Shown: positions 1 through 6,142, numbered from the stretch's first letter. The stretch is 10,702 nt of DNA from an uncultured Caryophanales bacterium (GCA_946535455.1 CAMNDO010000011.1:1-10702), one strand, 5' to 3'. Translations and numbers: made by a program. Notes: generated from the letters alone by a model not told the origin.

Positions 1-129
1 ATTCGAGAAGAGTTGATGGATCATAACATTGTACATTCTACGATTGAATTTGAATTAAAGGATGAAGATTGTGAACAGGAAAAATGTAAAATACCTACGG
101 ATGTTCATCATCATTATCACCATCATTAG
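1..129 (+). CDS. Cation diffusion facilitator (CDF) metal exporter, C-terminal end (partial)
   Basis: Frame 1 is open from the first base to the TAG at 127-129 and gives the last 42 residues of a protein whose start lies outside the window. The segment reads as the end of the cytoplasmic domain of a CDF-family divalent metal/H+ antiporter (CzcD/ZitB type): a short helix (REELMDHNIVHST), a final beta strand (IEFEL), an acidic Cys pair (DCEQEKC) and a His-rich tail (HHHYHHHH). E. coli ZitB ends in a comparable way, with a strand, a Cys pair and poly-His. These proteins sit in the membrane and export Zn2+ or related ions; the tail probably contacts metal. The transmembrane part cannot be seen, so metal specificity is unknown. 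The next gene starts 63 bases downstream with no convincing terminator between, so read-through is possible. Confidence 0.65.
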   Translation: MREELMDHNIVHSTIEFELKDEDCEQEKCKIPTDVHHHYHHH

Positions 130-192
130 AAACATTACATTCTAAAAAATGTTAATTAAACACAAAAAGCATGATATAAAGCAGGAGTTTTT

Positions 193-1023
193 ATGGAGAA
201 GTATCGAGAAATTGAAAAGAGTATTATTAAAAAATTCCGAAAAGATATTTGGAGTAAATTTGTAAAAGCTGTGAATGAGTATGAACTCATCCAAGAAAAT
301 GATAAAATTATGGTTTGTATTTCTGGAGGAAAAGATTCTTTTTTACTAGCAAAATGTATGGAAGAGTTAAAAAGACATGGAAAATTTCCTTTTGAAGTGC
401 ATTATGTTTGTATGGACCCTGGTTATAATCCTATGAATCGGGAAATGATTGAGAAAAATGCTAAACTTTTGAATATTCCTTTAGAAATATTTGAAAGTGA
501 TATTTTTGATATTGTTTCGGATATTGAAAAAAGTCCTTGTTATTTATGTGCAAGAATGAGAAGAGGATGCTTATACGGAAAAGCAAAAGAGTTGGGGTGC
601 AATAAGATAGCACTGGGGCATCACTTTAATGATGTGATTGAGACTACTCTTCTTTCCTTGTTTTATGGATCAGAAATTAAAACCATGATGCCAAAACTTC
701 ATAGTGAAAACTTTGAAGGATTGGAACTAATTCGTCCTTTATATTTGATAAGAGAAGAAGCAGTTTTAGCTTGGAAAAAGTATAATGAATTAGAATTTAT
801 TAACTGTGCTTGTCGTTTTACAGAAAATTGTTCTATTGTAGATGATGGAACGAGTAAGCGATTAGAAATGAAAAAATTAATACGATCTTTAAAAGAACAA
901 AATCCAAATGTAGATTATAATATTTATAAAGCTTTGGATAATGTTAATTTAAATTGTGTTTTAGGAGTCAAGAAAAAAGGAGAATATGAATCTTTTTTAG
1001 AGCACTATGATGAAAAAGAATAG
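193..1023 (+). CDS. TtcA-like PP-loop tRNA thiolation enzyme
   Basis: A 276-residue ATP pyrophosphatase (PP-loop) protein of the TtcA/TtuA group. These cytoplasmic enzymes adenylate a tRNA base and replace oxygen with sulfur; TtcA makes 2-thiocytidine at position 32. Visible motifs: the PP-loop SGGKDS at residues 44-49, a CYLC motif at 116-119 followed by ARMRRG, and GHHFNDVIET just after, all matching the TtcA arrangement (E. coli has CSLCSRLRRG). A late Cys cluster, Cys205, Cys207 and Cys213 (CACRFTENC), probably supplies the third ligand of the [4Fe-4S] cluster, although the context differs from the CNLC of E. coli TtcA. The terminal zinc fingers of TtuA are not seen. The ATG has AGGAG at 183-187. 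The stop lies 9 bases before the transporter gene, so the two form a unit. The PP-loop and Cys pair are clear; the substrate base is inferred, and a TtcA-like paralogue acting on another base is possible. Confidence 0.85.
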   Translation: MEKYREIEKSIIKKFRKDIWSKFVKAVNEYELIQENDKIMVCISGGKDSFLLAKCMEELKRHGKFPFEVHYVCMDPGYNPMNREMIEKNAKLLNIPLEIFESDIFDIVSDIEKSPCYLCARMRRGCLYGKAKELGCNKIALGHHFNDVIETTLLSLFYGSEIKTMMPKLHSENFEGLELIRPLYLIREEAVLAWKKYNELEFINCACRFTENCSIVDDGTSKRLEMKKLIRSLKEQNPNVDYNIYKALDNVNLNCVLGVKKKGEYESFLEHYDEKE

Positions 1024-1032
1024 AGGGATAAT

Positions 1033-2151
1033 ATGAAGAAAAGAAAAGATAATCAATTTAAATTTAATGTTTTTTCTTTTATGTCTACATTTGCTAGGTC
1101 TTTAATTGAAATTTTTATTTCTTTGTATTTATTTAAGAGTGGATTTCCGATTTATTCTATTTTAACATTTTATTTTTTAGAAAATTTTTTGGCTATTTTT
1201 ATTTCTTATTTCTTTGTATATATAGGTGAAAAATATCATTATTCTATTGTTATGTATATTGGGATCTTTTCCTTTATCATTTTACAATTGGTATTAAATA
1301 ATATCGTGACGACTCCTCTCTATATTGTTCTGATTTCTATTTTGTATTCTCTTTATCGAAGAGGATATTGGGTTGCGAGAAGATATTATATTTCGAATGT
1401 GATTCCTCAAAGAAACTCTTCGGAATCTCTTAGTATTATTTTGGTTTCTGCAGAGATAGCCTCTATTTTATCTGGATATGTAGGGGCAATTCTATTAGAC
1501 AATTGGGATATGACAATCGTGATGTATATTTCTTCTATTTTATTATTCATCAGTGTCATTCCTTTAATGAAGATACCTTATCAAAAAGAGAAAGAAGATA
1601 TCCAACTTTGGAAACATTTAAAAGAATATGATAAGAGGAATTATTTGGCATTTACCTTATATGAAATTACCAATTTATTGACCTTTTTATTTCCAATATA
1701 CATTGCTATGTATATTCAAAATACCTATTCGATGGCAGGGAATTTGAATGCTATTAGTAATGCAGCAATTATTTTATTTATTTTTCTATATGGAAAAATC
1801 ATTAAAAAGAAGAATTATTTTGTACTAAGTTCTATCTTATTTTTCCTAATCTGTATTATGAAAATTTTCATATTGAATTATTTCATTTTATTGGTTTATT
1901 TTATAGAAGGTATTGTGAAAAAGATGCAAGCACAGTCTGTCAATAAAATCTATTTTGAAAATAGAAATGGTATGGATTTAACACACTATAATTTGATTTA
2001 TCAATGGTTAGAATCTCTTGCAAGATCGATTGTTGTGATTCCGTTGTTCTTTATGAGCCAAATTCAAACGATGATTTTATTTGTATTAATGATAATGAGT
2101 ATAGAATTGTTGATTTATAGTCGATTGAAAAAAAGTCAAAAACTGAATTAA
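1033..2151 (+). CDS. MFS-like multi-pass membrane transporter
   Basis: A 372-residue, very hydrophobic protein with about 12 predicted membrane helices (around residues 10-33, 38-65, 70-88, 94-112, 132-156, 159-178, 204-229, 235-257, two within 260-295, 314-342 and 345-366). A basic cytoplasmic loop after helix 6 (KEKEDIQLWKHLKEYDKR) divides it into two six-helix halves, as in the major facilitator superfamily. The loop YRRGYWVARRYY after helix 4 and the glycine-bearing helix LSGYVGAILLD also fit MFS architecture. I recognise no substrate-specific family. AGAGGGA at 1022-1028 overlaps the stop of the thiolation gene and serves as ribosome site; the 9-base gap implies co-transcription and probably coupling. 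A terminator follows directly. Substrate unknown; calling it a drug exporter would be a guess. Confidence 0.75.
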   Translation: MKKRKDNQFKFNVFSFMSTFARSLIEIFISLYLFKSGFPIYSILTFYFLENFLAIFISYFFVYIGEKYHYSIVMYIGIFSFIILQLVLNNIVTTPLYIVLISILYSLYRRGYWVARRYYISNVIPQRNSSESLSIILVSAEIASILSGYVGAILLDNWDMTIVMYISSILLFISVIPLMKIPYQKEKEDIQLWKHLKEYDKRNYLAFTLYEITNLLTFLFPIYIAMYIQNTYSMAGNLNAISNAAIILFIFLYGKIIKKKNYFVLSSILFFLICIMKIFILNYFILLVYFIEGIVKKMQAQSVNKIYFENRNGMDLTHYNLIYQWLESLARSIVVIPLFFMSQIQTMILFVLMIMSIELLIYSRLKKSQKLN

Positions 2152-2152
2152 G

Positions 2153-2182
2153 AAAATTTCAAGGAAAACTTGAGATTTTTTT
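2153..2182 (+). terminator. Rho-independent terminator of the thiolation/transporter unit
   Basis: Inverted repeat AAAATTTCAAG (2153-2163) and CTTGAGATTTT (2169-2179) around a GAAAA loop. The stem is 11 bp with one T-G wobble and leads into a run of seven T (2176-2182). It begins one base after the TAA of the transporter. Confidence 0.85.
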
Positions 2183-2233
2183 AAAACAGAAGACTTTTTC
2201 TTTTTCCTGCATATATTACAATAGGGTGAAACT

Positions 2234-2920
2234 ATGAATGAAGTTTATGTGGTAAAAAGAGGAGATACTTTATGGGGGATTAGTAACCAATATGGAGTAT
2301 CGGTTACAGAACTTGCGGAATTAAATAATGTGAATGCATCTACGCTTCAAGTGGGGCAACAGTTAAAAATTCCTATCAAAAGTGGATTAAATCCAGATAA
2401 TTTATTTTATTATACTGTGAAAAAAGGAGATACGCTGTATTCTATCGCAAAAGTTTATAATACTTCAGTCGAAGCCATTAAAAACTTAAATTATTTAAAA
2501 AATAATAGCTTAACCATTGGTCAAGTATTGAGAATTCCAGAAATTTATACAAAACCAGATGAAATGGTGAATCCTACTTTTGTGAATTACACTGTAAAAA
2601 AAGGAGATACCTTATATTCGATTGCGAAAAAATATCAAACAACAGTAGATTCTATCATTCAAGACAATGGTTTAAAAAAGAATACGTTAACCATTGGTCA
2701 AAATTTAAAAATAAGAACTTCTCCTACGATGGAAGTAGAGGAATGTTTTGGAGAAGAATATATTCCTTCTACTAGTAACCCATCCAAAACTTATACCGTT
2801 CAAAAAGGAGATAGTTTGTATTCCATTGCGAAGAAGTTTTCTACGAGTGTAGAAAATATTAAGAAAAAGAATAATTTGTCTAGCAATTTATTATCGATTG
2901 GACAAGTATTAAAAATATAG
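2234..2920 (+). CDS. Four-LysM-domain peptidoglycan-binding protein without signal peptide
   Basis: A 228-residue protein made almost only of LysM domains, which bind N-acetylglucosamine-containing glycans such as peptidoglycan. Repeats lie at residues 4-46, 59-101, 118-160 and 186-228. Each has the core Y-x-V-x-(K/R)-G-D-(T/S)-L and ends in (V/I)GQ-x-L-(K/R)I. Short linkers join them; the longest (161-185) is acidic, with one Cys at 171. The protein starts MNEVYVVKRGD, so the first LysM begins at residue 4 and there is no room for a signal peptide or membrane anchor, and no catalytic domain follows. The ATG at 2234 is preceded by AGGGTGA (2223-2229). The ribosome site of the next gene overlaps this stop codon. 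LysM proteins without a signal occur among spore coat/cortex proteins (SafA type) and phage tail proteins; the SpoIID-like neighbour favours the former, but this is inference. Confidence 0.9.
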   Translation: MNEVYVVKRGDTLWGISNQYGVSVTELAELNNVNASTLQVGQQLKIPIKSGLNPDNLFYYTVKKGDTLYSIAKVYNTSVEAIKNLNYLKNNSLTIGQVLRIPEIYTKPDEMVNPTFVNYTVKKGDTLYSIAKKYQTTVDSIIQDNGLKKNTLTIGQNLKIRTSPTMEVEECFGEEYIPSTSNPSKTYTVQKGDSLYSIAKKFSTSVENIKKKNNLSSNLLSIGQVLKI

Positions 2921-2929
2921 GAGGATATT

Positions 2930-3319
2930 ATGAATATTAATGAATTTCACGTAGTAAATCCTGTTTCTTATGAGAATTTTATCAAGAAGAATTCAGGAAA
3001 AGGAAACTTAAAAGTACATGCTTATGCAGCAAGTGAGGCATTACCTGTGAGTGGATTAAGAATTATTGTGAGTACGAGTATTGAAGGAGAAAAAGTCATC
3101 TTTTTTGATGGGAAGACAGATGCTTCTGGGATGATTGAATCTTTATCCTTACCAGCACCTTCTATTGCATTCAATAATTTAGATGTTCCAAACTCTACTT
3201 TGTATACCATTGAGGCAATTTCAGAAAAGGAAGAACAAAACTATTCTGTGAATATGTATGATGGAATTTGTGTCGTACAAAATATTAACTTTATTCCAGG
3301 TGGTATGTATGGCAGTTAG
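2930..3319 (+). CDS. Small carboxypeptidase-regulatory-like beta-sandwich protein
   Basis: A 129-residue protein with no signal peptide. From residue 24 it resembles the carboxypeptidase-regulatory/Ig-like beta-sandwich fold: strand LKVHAYAASEALPVSGLRIIVS, a hairpin EGEKVIFFDGKTDASGMIESLSLPAP (the usual turn that introduces a 'T-D-x-x-G' strand), strand LYTIEAISEKEEQNYSVNMYDG and a last strand VVQNINFIPGG. From memory, clostridial proteins next to SpoIID/peptidoglycan-binding genes carry a very similar domain; I could not check this. AGGAGG at 2919-2924 overlaps the previous stop, with a 5-base spacer to ATG 2930. The 3' end overlaps the next gene by 11 bases (3309-3319), so translation is probably coupled. 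Role unknown; an adaptor or binding module for the neighbouring wall enzyme is the simplest idea. The fold call is moderate, the gene itself near certain. Confidence 0.75.
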   Translation: MNINEFHVVNPVSYENFIKKNSGKGNLKVHAYAASEALPVSGLRIIVSTSIEGEKVIFFDGKTDASGMIESLSLPAPSIAFNNLDVPNSTLYTIEAISEKEEQNYSVNMYDGICVVQNINFIPGGMYGS

Positions 3320-4655
3320 ATATCCAATTGTTCCCAATACCATTACCGTTCATTTGGGAAAACCCGATGAGGCTGCGAAAGATATCACGATTCCTTTTAC
3401 GGATTATATTGCGAATGTGGCTTCTTCTGAAATTTATCCTACATGGCCAGAAAATGCTTTGATTGCGAATATTTATGCGATTATTTCTTTTACGATGAAC
3501 CGTGTTTATAATGAATGGTATCGAAGTAAAGGGTATTATTTTGATATTACATCTTCTCCGATTTATGATCAAAAATATACGCCTAATCGTTCTACTTATG
3601 AAAATATCAACAATATTGTGCAAAACATTTTCAATAACTATGTCGTAAAAGCCAATCAAATTCAGCCTTATTTTACTAGGTACTGTGATGGAAGAAACAC
3701 TACTTGTGATGGACTTTCTCAATGGGGAAGTGTCTCTTTAGCCAATCAAGGAAAGACAGCATTAGAAATTTTGAGAACGTATTATGGGAATGATATTAAC
3801 ATAAAGTATAATGCACCAGTAGGAGATAATACACAAGGGTTTCCTGGATATAATATTGGACTTGGAAGTGCTGGAAATCCTGTTCTTGCGATTCAAAGAG
3901 ATTTAAGAAGAATTCGTAAAAATTATCCTGCGATTCCTGATATTTCTAGTACGGTTGGAATTTATGATCAAGAGACGAAGGATGCTGTTTCTAAATTTCA
4001 ACAAATCTTTAGTTTACCAATGACAGGAATTGTGGATAAAGCGACTTGGTATAAAATCAAATATGTTTATACGAGTGTGAAAAAACTATCGGATTTGTAT
4101 TCAGAAGGATTAACCGAACGAGAAGCAACTTTTCTATATGAAGATGAATTGAATTATGGAGATACAGGGATTGAAGTAGAACATATTCATTACTTTTTGG
4201 ATGCAATTGCTTTTTTAGACCCAGATATTCCTAGATTACAAACCAATTCTATTTATAATGATAATTCTATTACAATGGTAAAAGCATTTCAAAAAAAATA
4301 TGGGTTACCTGTCACAGGAGTTTTTACGTATCGTGATTGGAAAGTATTAAAGGAAACGTATCAATCCATTTTAAAATCTTTTCCTGTAGAATATCAAAAC
4401 TATGTAGATGAATTATATCCTGATTATTTTTTAACAAAAGGAACGACAGGGGAAGATGTACGTAGATTTCAAAAGTTTCTTCTTCAAATTTGTTTATTTG
4501 ATCATTCGATTCCTGGTGTTCGTGTAAATGGTACTTTTGATGATTTAACGGAAAAATCTGTTTTAAAATTACAAAAAGATTATGGGTTTGAAGAAAATGG
4601 AATTGTGGGGCCTCTTCTATGGAGGAAAGTGGTAGAATTATCCAAAAGAAAATAA
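3309..4655 (+). CDS. SpoIID-like domain protein with three peptidoglycan-binding repeats
   Basis: A 448-residue protein. Residues about 10-170 match the SpoIID/LytB lytic transglycosylase fold: PFTDYIANVASSEIYPTW, with Glu41 where SpoIID has its catalytic Glu (VVASEMP-type motif), then helix ENALIANIYAIISFTMNR, and CDGLSQWGS at 133-141, corresponding to the HGVGMSQYGA-type motif, followed by LANQGKTALEILRTYYG. Three PG_binding_1-like repeats follow at about 185-253, 290-362 and 385-445 (for instance AIQRDLRRI ... TVGIYDQETKDAVSKFQ). No signal peptide or TM segment is visible. I start at ATG 3309, which has AGGTGG at 3298-3303 and a 5-base spacer. The open frame continues upstream to 3258 but lies inside the preceding gene without a ribosome site. 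It should bind and perhaps cleave glycan strands; activity is unproven because the motif after Glu41 and the Cys/His pattern differ from SpoIID. Databases often label such proteins simply 'peptidoglycan-binding'. Confidence 0.8.
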   Translation: MAVRYPIVPNTITVHLGKPDEAAKDITIPFTDYIANVASSEIYPTWPENALIANIYAIISFTMNRVYNEWYRSKGYYFDITSSPIYDQKYTPNRSTYENINNIVQNIFNNYVVKANQIQPYFTRYCDGRNTTCDGLSQWGSVSLANQGKTALEILRTYYGNDINIKYNAPVGDNTQGFPGYNIGLGSAGNPVLAIQRDLRRIRKNYPAIPDISSTVGIYDQETKDAVSKFQQIFSLPMTGIVDKATWYKIKYVYTSVKKLSDLYSEGLTEREATFLYEDELNYGDTGIEVEHIHYFLDAIAFLDPDIPRLQTNSIYNDNSITMVKAFQKKYGLPVTGVFTYRDWKVLKETYQSILKSFPVEYQNYVDELYPDYFLTKGTTGEDVRRFQKFLLQICLFDHSIPGVRVNGTFDDLTEKSVLKLQKDYGFEENGIVGPLLWRKVVELSKRK

Positions 4656-4695
4656 TTTTGTATAAAAAGAATATCGTTTTCCCATAATAGTATTA

Positions 4696-4715
4696 GAAGA
4701 TTTGCTTCGTTTTTT
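4696..4715 (+). terminator. Weak candidate terminator after the LysM/SpoIID-like cassette
   Basis: GAAG (4696-4699) pairs with CTTC (4705-4708), followed by a G and six T (4710-4715). The stem is only 4 bp, so this is a weak signal. It is listed because the cassette otherwise has no terminator before the promoter at 4729. Confidence 0.25.
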
Positions 4716-4728
4716 AGAAGAATAAATT

Positions 4729-4757
4729 TTGACAATTATAACCTTGTTTGCTACAAT
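4729..4757 (+). promoter_or_regulatory. Sigma-A promoter for the NlpC/P60 gene
   Basis: A perfect -35 TTGACA (4729-4734), a 17-base spacer and a -10 TACAAT (4752-4757, 5 of 6 to consensus). Transcription should begin near 4764, leaving a leader of about 28 bases that carries AGGAGG at 4777-4782. This is the best vegetative promoter in the window. It shows that the downstream gene cannot start at the in-frame TTG at 4729. Confidence 0.85.
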
Positions 4758-4791
4758 AGAAAACGTCGCTTGTTTTAGGAGGATATTACAT

Positions 4792-5802
4792 ATGAAAACA
4801 ATTGATGGACCCTCGAAGATGCGATTTGTATCTTTAGTGTTGGTGTCATTAGTCATCATGTACAGTTGTTATGTTTATCATAATTACGACACTTATAACA
4901 GCATTAAAGTTGTTGTAAAAGAGAATCATGCAGTCGAATATGGTACAGCAAATTACAATGTAAATGATTTGATCAAAAAAGTAGAAGGGGAAATCGTATC
5001 GATTAAAAATGATGTAGATACGAGTATCGTTGGAGAACAAGAAGTTGTTGTCGAAGTAAAAAAAGAAAATATTGTAAGGGAAGTCCCTATTGTGGTATCG
5101 GTTGTAGATACGGTTGCTCCAGTCATTCAATTAGAAAGTGAAGTAGTAACCATTACACAAGGAGATGATTATGACCTTACGAGTAATATTGTATCGGTTC
5201 ATGATGAAGTAGAAGGACCTATTTCTTATGCAAGAGATGTGACAGAAGAGAGTCGTTCGTATTATCATTTCCGCTACAATGATGTAGAAATTGATCATGT
5301 AGGAAGTCATGAAGTTACCGTTGCAGCAAAAGATCAACACGGAAATGCTTCTATGATAACCTTTTTATTAAAGGTTTTGGAACCAAAACCAGTTTATACA
5401 CCAGTGTATTCTAATGTAGCTGCCAATGCTTCAGGAGGAGACTTGGTCTCTATGGCTTATTCTTATATAGGATCTCCTTATGTTGCGGGTGGAAACGGAC
5501 CATATGGATTTGATTGTAGTGGGTTTGTTCAACATCTTTATTCTAGAGTTGGAATCTCTATTAGTCGAGGAACGTATGGACAACAGTTTGATGGAGTTCC
5601 CGTTAGTTATGAAAGTGCACAACCAGGAGATATCCTGTTATGGGGATATGGGGCAGGAAGCCCAACGCATTCTGCATTATATGTAGGAAACGGTCAAATG
5701 GTTCACGCAACGAACCCTAGACAAGGAGTAATCGCAAGCGATGTTGCTGCTTGGACTAGAGGAAGCGGAACGCATGTCATAGCCGTAAGAAGAATACCTT
5801 AA
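4792..5802 (+). CDS. Membrane-anchored NlpC/P60 peptidoglycan endopeptidase with Ig-like domains
   Basis: A 336-residue cell-wall hydrolase. An N-terminal membrane segment (about 12-29, FVSLVLVSLVIMYSCYVY) after a short basic start acts as an uncleaved anchor or signal. Two Ig-like beta domains follow (about 37-107 and 108-205); the second begins DTVAPVIQLESEVVTITQGD, the DUF5011/HYR-like pattern. A linker rich in Pro, Val and Ala leads to an NlpC/P60 domain (about 217-335). Its catalytic triad is visible: Cys242 in FDCSGF, His293 in THSALYVG and His305 in MVHATNP. Such enzymes cut the peptide stems of peptidoglycan, typically the D-Glu to diamino-acid bond. The start ATG 4792 has AGGAGG at 4777-4782 with a 9-base spacer and lies downstream of the promoter. 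The gene has its own promoter and terminator, so it is monocistronic. The protein acts outside the membrane; its exact substrate and its role in division or turnover are not determined. Confidence 0.9.
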   Translation: MKTIDGPSKMRFVSLVLVSLVIMYSCYVYHNYDTYNSIKVVVKENHAVEYGTANYNVNDLIKKVEGEIVSIKNDVDTSIVGEQEVVVEVKKENIVREVPIVVSVVDTVAPVIQLESEVVTITQGDDYDLTSNIVSVHDEVEGPISYARDVTEESRSYYHFRYNDVEIDHVGSHEVTVAAKDQHGNASMITFLLKVLEPKPVYTPVYSNVAANASGGDLVSMAYSYIGSPYVAGGNGPYGFDCSGFVQHLYSRVGISISRGTYGQQFDGVPVSYESAQPGDILLWGYGAGSPTHSALYVGNGQMVHATNPRQGVIASDVAAWTRGSGTHVIAVRRIP

Positions 5803-5830
5803 AAAAAGTTATGAAAATAACTTTTTTTTT
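5801..5830 (+). terminator. Rho-independent terminator of the NlpC/P60 gene
   Basis: A-rich arm ending in GTTAT (5801-5812) pairs with ATAAC plus T-run (5817-5828) around a GAAA loop, giving a 12-bp stem and nine T (5822-5830). It starts inside the TAA stop codon. The A/T symmetry could also give partial function on the reverse strand, but no gene is convergent here. Confidence 0.85.
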
Positions 5831-5855
5831 GTATAAAAATAATATGTTTGGGTAT
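5831..5855 (+). promoter_or_regulatory. Candidate sigma-B-like promoter for the DUF378 gene
   Basis: GTATAA (5831-5836), a 13-base spacer and GGGTAT (5850-5855). This resembles the B. subtilis general-stress sigma-B consensus GTTTAA-N12-15-GGGTAT, with a perfect -10 and 5 of 6 at -35. No good sigma-A alternative exists: TTGTAT (5829-5834) with TATTCT (5853-5858) at 18 bases is poor. The predicted start near 5861-5863 leaves only 2-4 bases before AGGAGG (5865-5870), which is a weakness. Whether this organism has sigma-B is unknown. Confidence 0.35.
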
Positions 5856-5880
5856 TCTACTTCTAGGAGGTTAATCATAT

Positions 5881-6087
5881 ATGGAAACTGTTCAAAAAAT
5901 ATTATTGGTCATTACCATTATCGGAGCTATTAATTGGGGATTAATTGGTATTATGGATTTTGATTTGGTCGCCTCTATCTTTGGATCGGCTACATTTTTT
6001 ACCAAAATGATCTATACGATAGTGGGAATTTGTGGAATCATTAATATTGGAATTTTAATGGCCCACTTAGACTATAAAAGAGACTAA
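5881..6087 (+). CDS. DUF378 family small membrane protein
   Basis: A 68-residue protein with two membrane helices (about 6-25 and 39-60). It carries the DUF378 signature: INWGLIGIMDFDLVASIFG between the helices, with the conserved NWG(L)xG and FDLVA, then a second hydrophobic stretch MIYTIVGICGIINIGIL. Length fits the family (about 60-80 residues; B. subtilis YuzA is a member). The biochemical role of the family is unknown. ATG 5881 has a perfect AGGAGG at 5865-5870 with a 10-base spacer. The gene is flanked by terminators on both sides, so it is transcribed alone, possibly from the sigma-B-like site upstream. Confidence 0.9.
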   Translation: METVQKILLVITIIGAINWGLIGIMDFDLVASIFGSATFFTKMIYTIVGICGIINIGILMAHLDYKRD

Positions 6088-6104
6088 ACTATGTCTTTTT
6101 TTTT
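6076..6104 (+). terminator. Probable terminator of the DUF378 gene
   Basis: AAAAGAGAC (6076-6084) can pair with GTCTTTTTT (6093-6101) across an 8-base loop that contains the stop codon; one pair is a G-T wobble. Nine T follow (6096-6104), then a second pyrimidine run to 6114. The hairpin is weaker than the others in the window, but the T-tract is strong. Confidence 0.55.
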
Positions 6105-6142
6105 CTCTTTTTTTATGGTAAATTATTATTGGGGGGCATCAT

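Noticed and set aside
131..153. Inverted repeat AACATT/AATGTT after the metal-exporter gene as a terminator.
   Set aside because: The stem is only 6 bp with an 11-base loop and no T-tract follows, so termination is not supported.
172..180. Extended -10-like TGATATAAA before the thiolation gene as a promoter.
   Set aside because: Its start would fall at about 187, inside the AGGAG ribosome site (183-187), and no proper -35 is present; read-through from upstream is at least as likely.
2401..2870. DNA repeats in the LysM gene as a CRISPR-like or mobile repeat array.
   Set aside because: The repeated strings (for example AAAAAAGGAGATAC) encode the KKGDT core of successive LysM domains and diverge elsewhere, so this is domain duplication within a gene.
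3258..3308. Upstream in-frame start for the SpoIID-like gene, adding 17 residues.
   Set aside because: It lies fully inside the preceding gene, has no ribosome site, and the added residues have no family match; ATG 3309 has AGGTGG at the right distance.
3291..3722. Long open frame on the minus strand opposite the SpoIID-like gene.
   Set aside because: A shadow frame: low-complexity Ile/Arg/Asn-rich translation, no ribosome site, and the plus strand carries a clear domain protein.
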